Shown here in pieces: positions 62,792 through 64,000 of a stretch of 64,000 nucleotides of DNA. A program made the position numbers and the translations under genes. Positions within the stretch are counted from its first letter, which is position 1, and the number at the start of each line of letters is the position of its first letter. The notes under the pieces were generated by a model. It made no database searches, was not told where the DNA came from, and worked only from the letters and a program-made list of their open reading frames with translations. Where the stretch lies: positions 2,695,001 to 2,759,000 of the forward strand of contig NZ_CP081155.1 of NCBI RefSeq assembly GCF_025141175.1. The letters are read 5' to 3'. The DNA is from Jannaschia sp. M317. Its GTDB lineage: Bacteria; Pseudomonadota; Alphaproteobacteria; Rhodobacterales; Rhodobacteraceae.

Positions 62792-63955
62792 TCAGTTGCC
62801 GGACGTAGCGCCCCGCGCCGCTTCGATCGCCCGCCAGGCAGCCACGTTCTGATTGTGCTCCGCCAAGGTCACCGCAAAGGCATGGCCCCCGGTTCCATCC
62901 GCCACAAAGAAGATGAAGTCGCTGTCTTCCGGGTCCATCGCAGCACGGATCGCGGCCGCGGACGGGTTGGCAATCGGCCCCGGCGGCAGCCCGTTGATCC
63001 GATAGGTGTTATACGGCGTTTCCCGGTCCAGCTCACTGCGCCGCAACCCACGGCCCAGGCCGCCTTGGCCCCGCGTGATGCCATAGATCACCGTGGGGTC
63101 CGTTTGCAGCCGCATGCCCTGGTTCAGCCGGTTGATGAAGACGGCGGACACCAGCCGCCGTTCTTCGGCCACACCGGTTTCCTTCTCGATGATCGACGCC
63201 AGCGTCAGCGCCTCTTCTGGGGTCTCGATCGGCAGGCCCGGCACGCGATTGGCCCAGGCCTCTGCCAGGATCCGTTCCTGCGCGGTGCGCATGCGCTGCA
63301 CCAGATCGCCGACATCGGACCCTCGCGCCACATCATAGGTGTCGGGTGCCAAGGCCCCCTCGGGTGGGACCGGCACCTCGCCCGTCAGGAAATCCGCCCC
63401 CTCCAACCCCTCGACCACCTCCCAGGAGGTCAGGCCAGGCGCGACGGACACCCGCCAGGTGATCGGCACGCCCCGATCCACAAGCGCCGTGTATTCCTCC
63501 GGCACCGCGTCCACTCCGGGCTCGAACGTCGCGACTTCGACCGGGGTGTCCTGTCCCGGGACGCGTTTGCGCACCCGCACCTCGGGGCCCCGCGCACGCA
63601 ACAGATAGGTCACCGTATAGGGGAAGACCGAAGGCCCGCCGGCGGTGATGATGTCCAGCACTTCGGGCATGGAGGCCCCAGCAGGGATCTCATAGGTGCC
63701 GAACTTCAGTTCATTGTCACGCTCGGCGTATTTGACCCCGATGCGAAAAATACTGTCCGAGGTGACAATCCCCTCTTCGGCCAATGCTTCGCTCACGCGG
63801 TTCAACGTGGCCCCGCGCGGCACCTCGAAAAAGCGCGCTTCGGTCAGGGGGCCGGGCTCGGTCCACCGGGATTTGCCCAGTTGGACGACACCGATCAAAA
63901 CCACGATGGCAACAATGCCAAGGGTCAGCGCGTTGGCCGCGATATGTTTCCACAT
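62792..63955 (-). CDS. mltG: Endolytic murein transglycosylase MltG
   Basis: 387 residues. One N-terminal membrane helix (about residues 6-26) precedes LysM-like and YceG-domain sequence: EEALTLASIIEKETG holds the catalytic Glu, then RLVSAVFINRLNQGMRLQTDPTVIYG and YNTYRINGLPPGPIANPS. It cuts nascent glycan strands at the cell membrane. It lies 20 nt after the stop of the upstream gene. Confidence 0.96.
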   Translation of the reverse strand: MWKHIAANALTLGIVAIVVLIGVVQLGKSRWTEPGPLTEARFFEVPRGATLNRVSEALAEEGIVTSDSIFRIGVKYAERDNELKFGTYEIPAGASMPEVLDIITAGGPSVFPYTVTYLLRARGPEVRVRKRVPGQDTPVEVATFEPGVDAVPEEYTALVDRGVPITWRVSVAPGLTSWEVVEGLEGADFLTGEVPVPPEGALAPDTYDVARGSDVGDLVQRMRTAQERILAEAWANRVPGLPIETPEEALTLASIIEKETGVAEERRLVSAVFINRLNQGMRLQTDPTVIYGITRGQGGLGRGLRRSELDRETPYNTYRINGLPPGPIANPSAAAIRAAMDPEDSDFIFFVADGTGGHAFAVTLAEHNQNVAAWRAIEAARGATSGN

Positions 63956-63975
63956 CAGATGCTTATGCCCCGATC

Positions 63976-64000
63976 TTAATCCGGTTTCGCCATGATCAGC
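63976..64000 (-). CDS. 3' end of an upstream gene, possibly fabF
   Basis: Only eight codons are visible, ending LIMAKPD and TAA at 63976. In many alphaproteobacteria fabF precedes mltG and a C-terminal strand of similar sense is plausible, but this is too short to prove identity. Confidence 0.35.

Noticed and set aside
1..64000. rRNA, tRNA, CRISPR array, insertion sequences
   Set aside because: No matching structure, array spacing or transposase was seen while reading both strands; short degenerate elements could still be missed.

Overview
The window is a chromosomal segment of a GC-rich alphaproteobacterium, almost certainly in the Rhodobacterales (Roseobacter/Rhodobacter group). Evidence is seen in the sequence: a complete Rhodobacter-type gene transfer agent (GTA) cluster next to cysE, a PdhB (E1 beta) with its own lipoyl domain, a ureDAB-x-C-x-EFG urease cluster with small roseobacter-type inserts, a ZapA/coiled-coil pair, and strong GC bias at third codon positions. 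I saw no rRNA, tRNA, CRISPR array, insertion sequence or integrase.

Layout. 1-8.6 kb (mostly +): 3' end of clpX with terminator, a photolyase-like FAD protein with a C-terminal extension, an SPOR-domain lipoprotein, a D-Ala-D-Ala carboxypeptidase, the tmk-holB-tatD run with an NTF2-like gene, then a YafY/WYL regulator paired with a VOC protein. 8.7-16.6 kb (-): urease operon ureD-A-B, three small accessory genes, ureC, a PD-(D/E)xK-like protein, ureE, ureF, a carboxymuconolactone-decarboxylase-like gene, a DUF3995 membrane protein and ureG. 16.8-26.4 kb (+): pyrC-pyrE, dnaB, alr, a two-TM coiled-coil protein, radA, cvpA, purF, DUF1284. 26.5-32.5 kb: bioY, an SDR, a three-gene oxidoreductase/response regulator/histidine kinase operon with a small membrane gene after it, then zapA and its coiled-coil partner. 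32.6-47.5 kb is a central carbon block: tkt, an Old Yellow Enzyme homologue, DUF808, gap (copy 1), tautomerase/HxlR pair, pgk, gap (copy 2), class I fba, an FtsB-like gene and pdhA-pdhB-pdhC. 47.5-62.1 kb (-): cysE and the whole GTA structural cluster g15 to g1. 62.1-64 kb: a small secreted protein, mltG, and the last codons of an upstream gene that may be fabF.

How it works together. The carbon block holds lower glycolysis/gluconeogenesis and its exit to acetyl-CoA. Near-palindromic sites resembling TGTTAGCGCTAACA lie in front of gap1, gap2, fba and pdhA, suggesting one LacI-family regulator (CceR-like in Rhodobacter) controls the block. Both gap genes end in a long hairpin that contains the stop codon; the two stems differ in sequence but stay paired, and the copy behind gap2 is duplicated in tandem. 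The two-component operon carries a perfect 12+4+12 inverted repeat upstream, and a near copy of its core with the same spacing sits before a 58-codon membrane gene at its end, suggesting a small regulon. The GTA cluster has intact frames throughout and could be functional. The g15-g13/cysE end looks visibly less GC-rich than the g1-g5 end.
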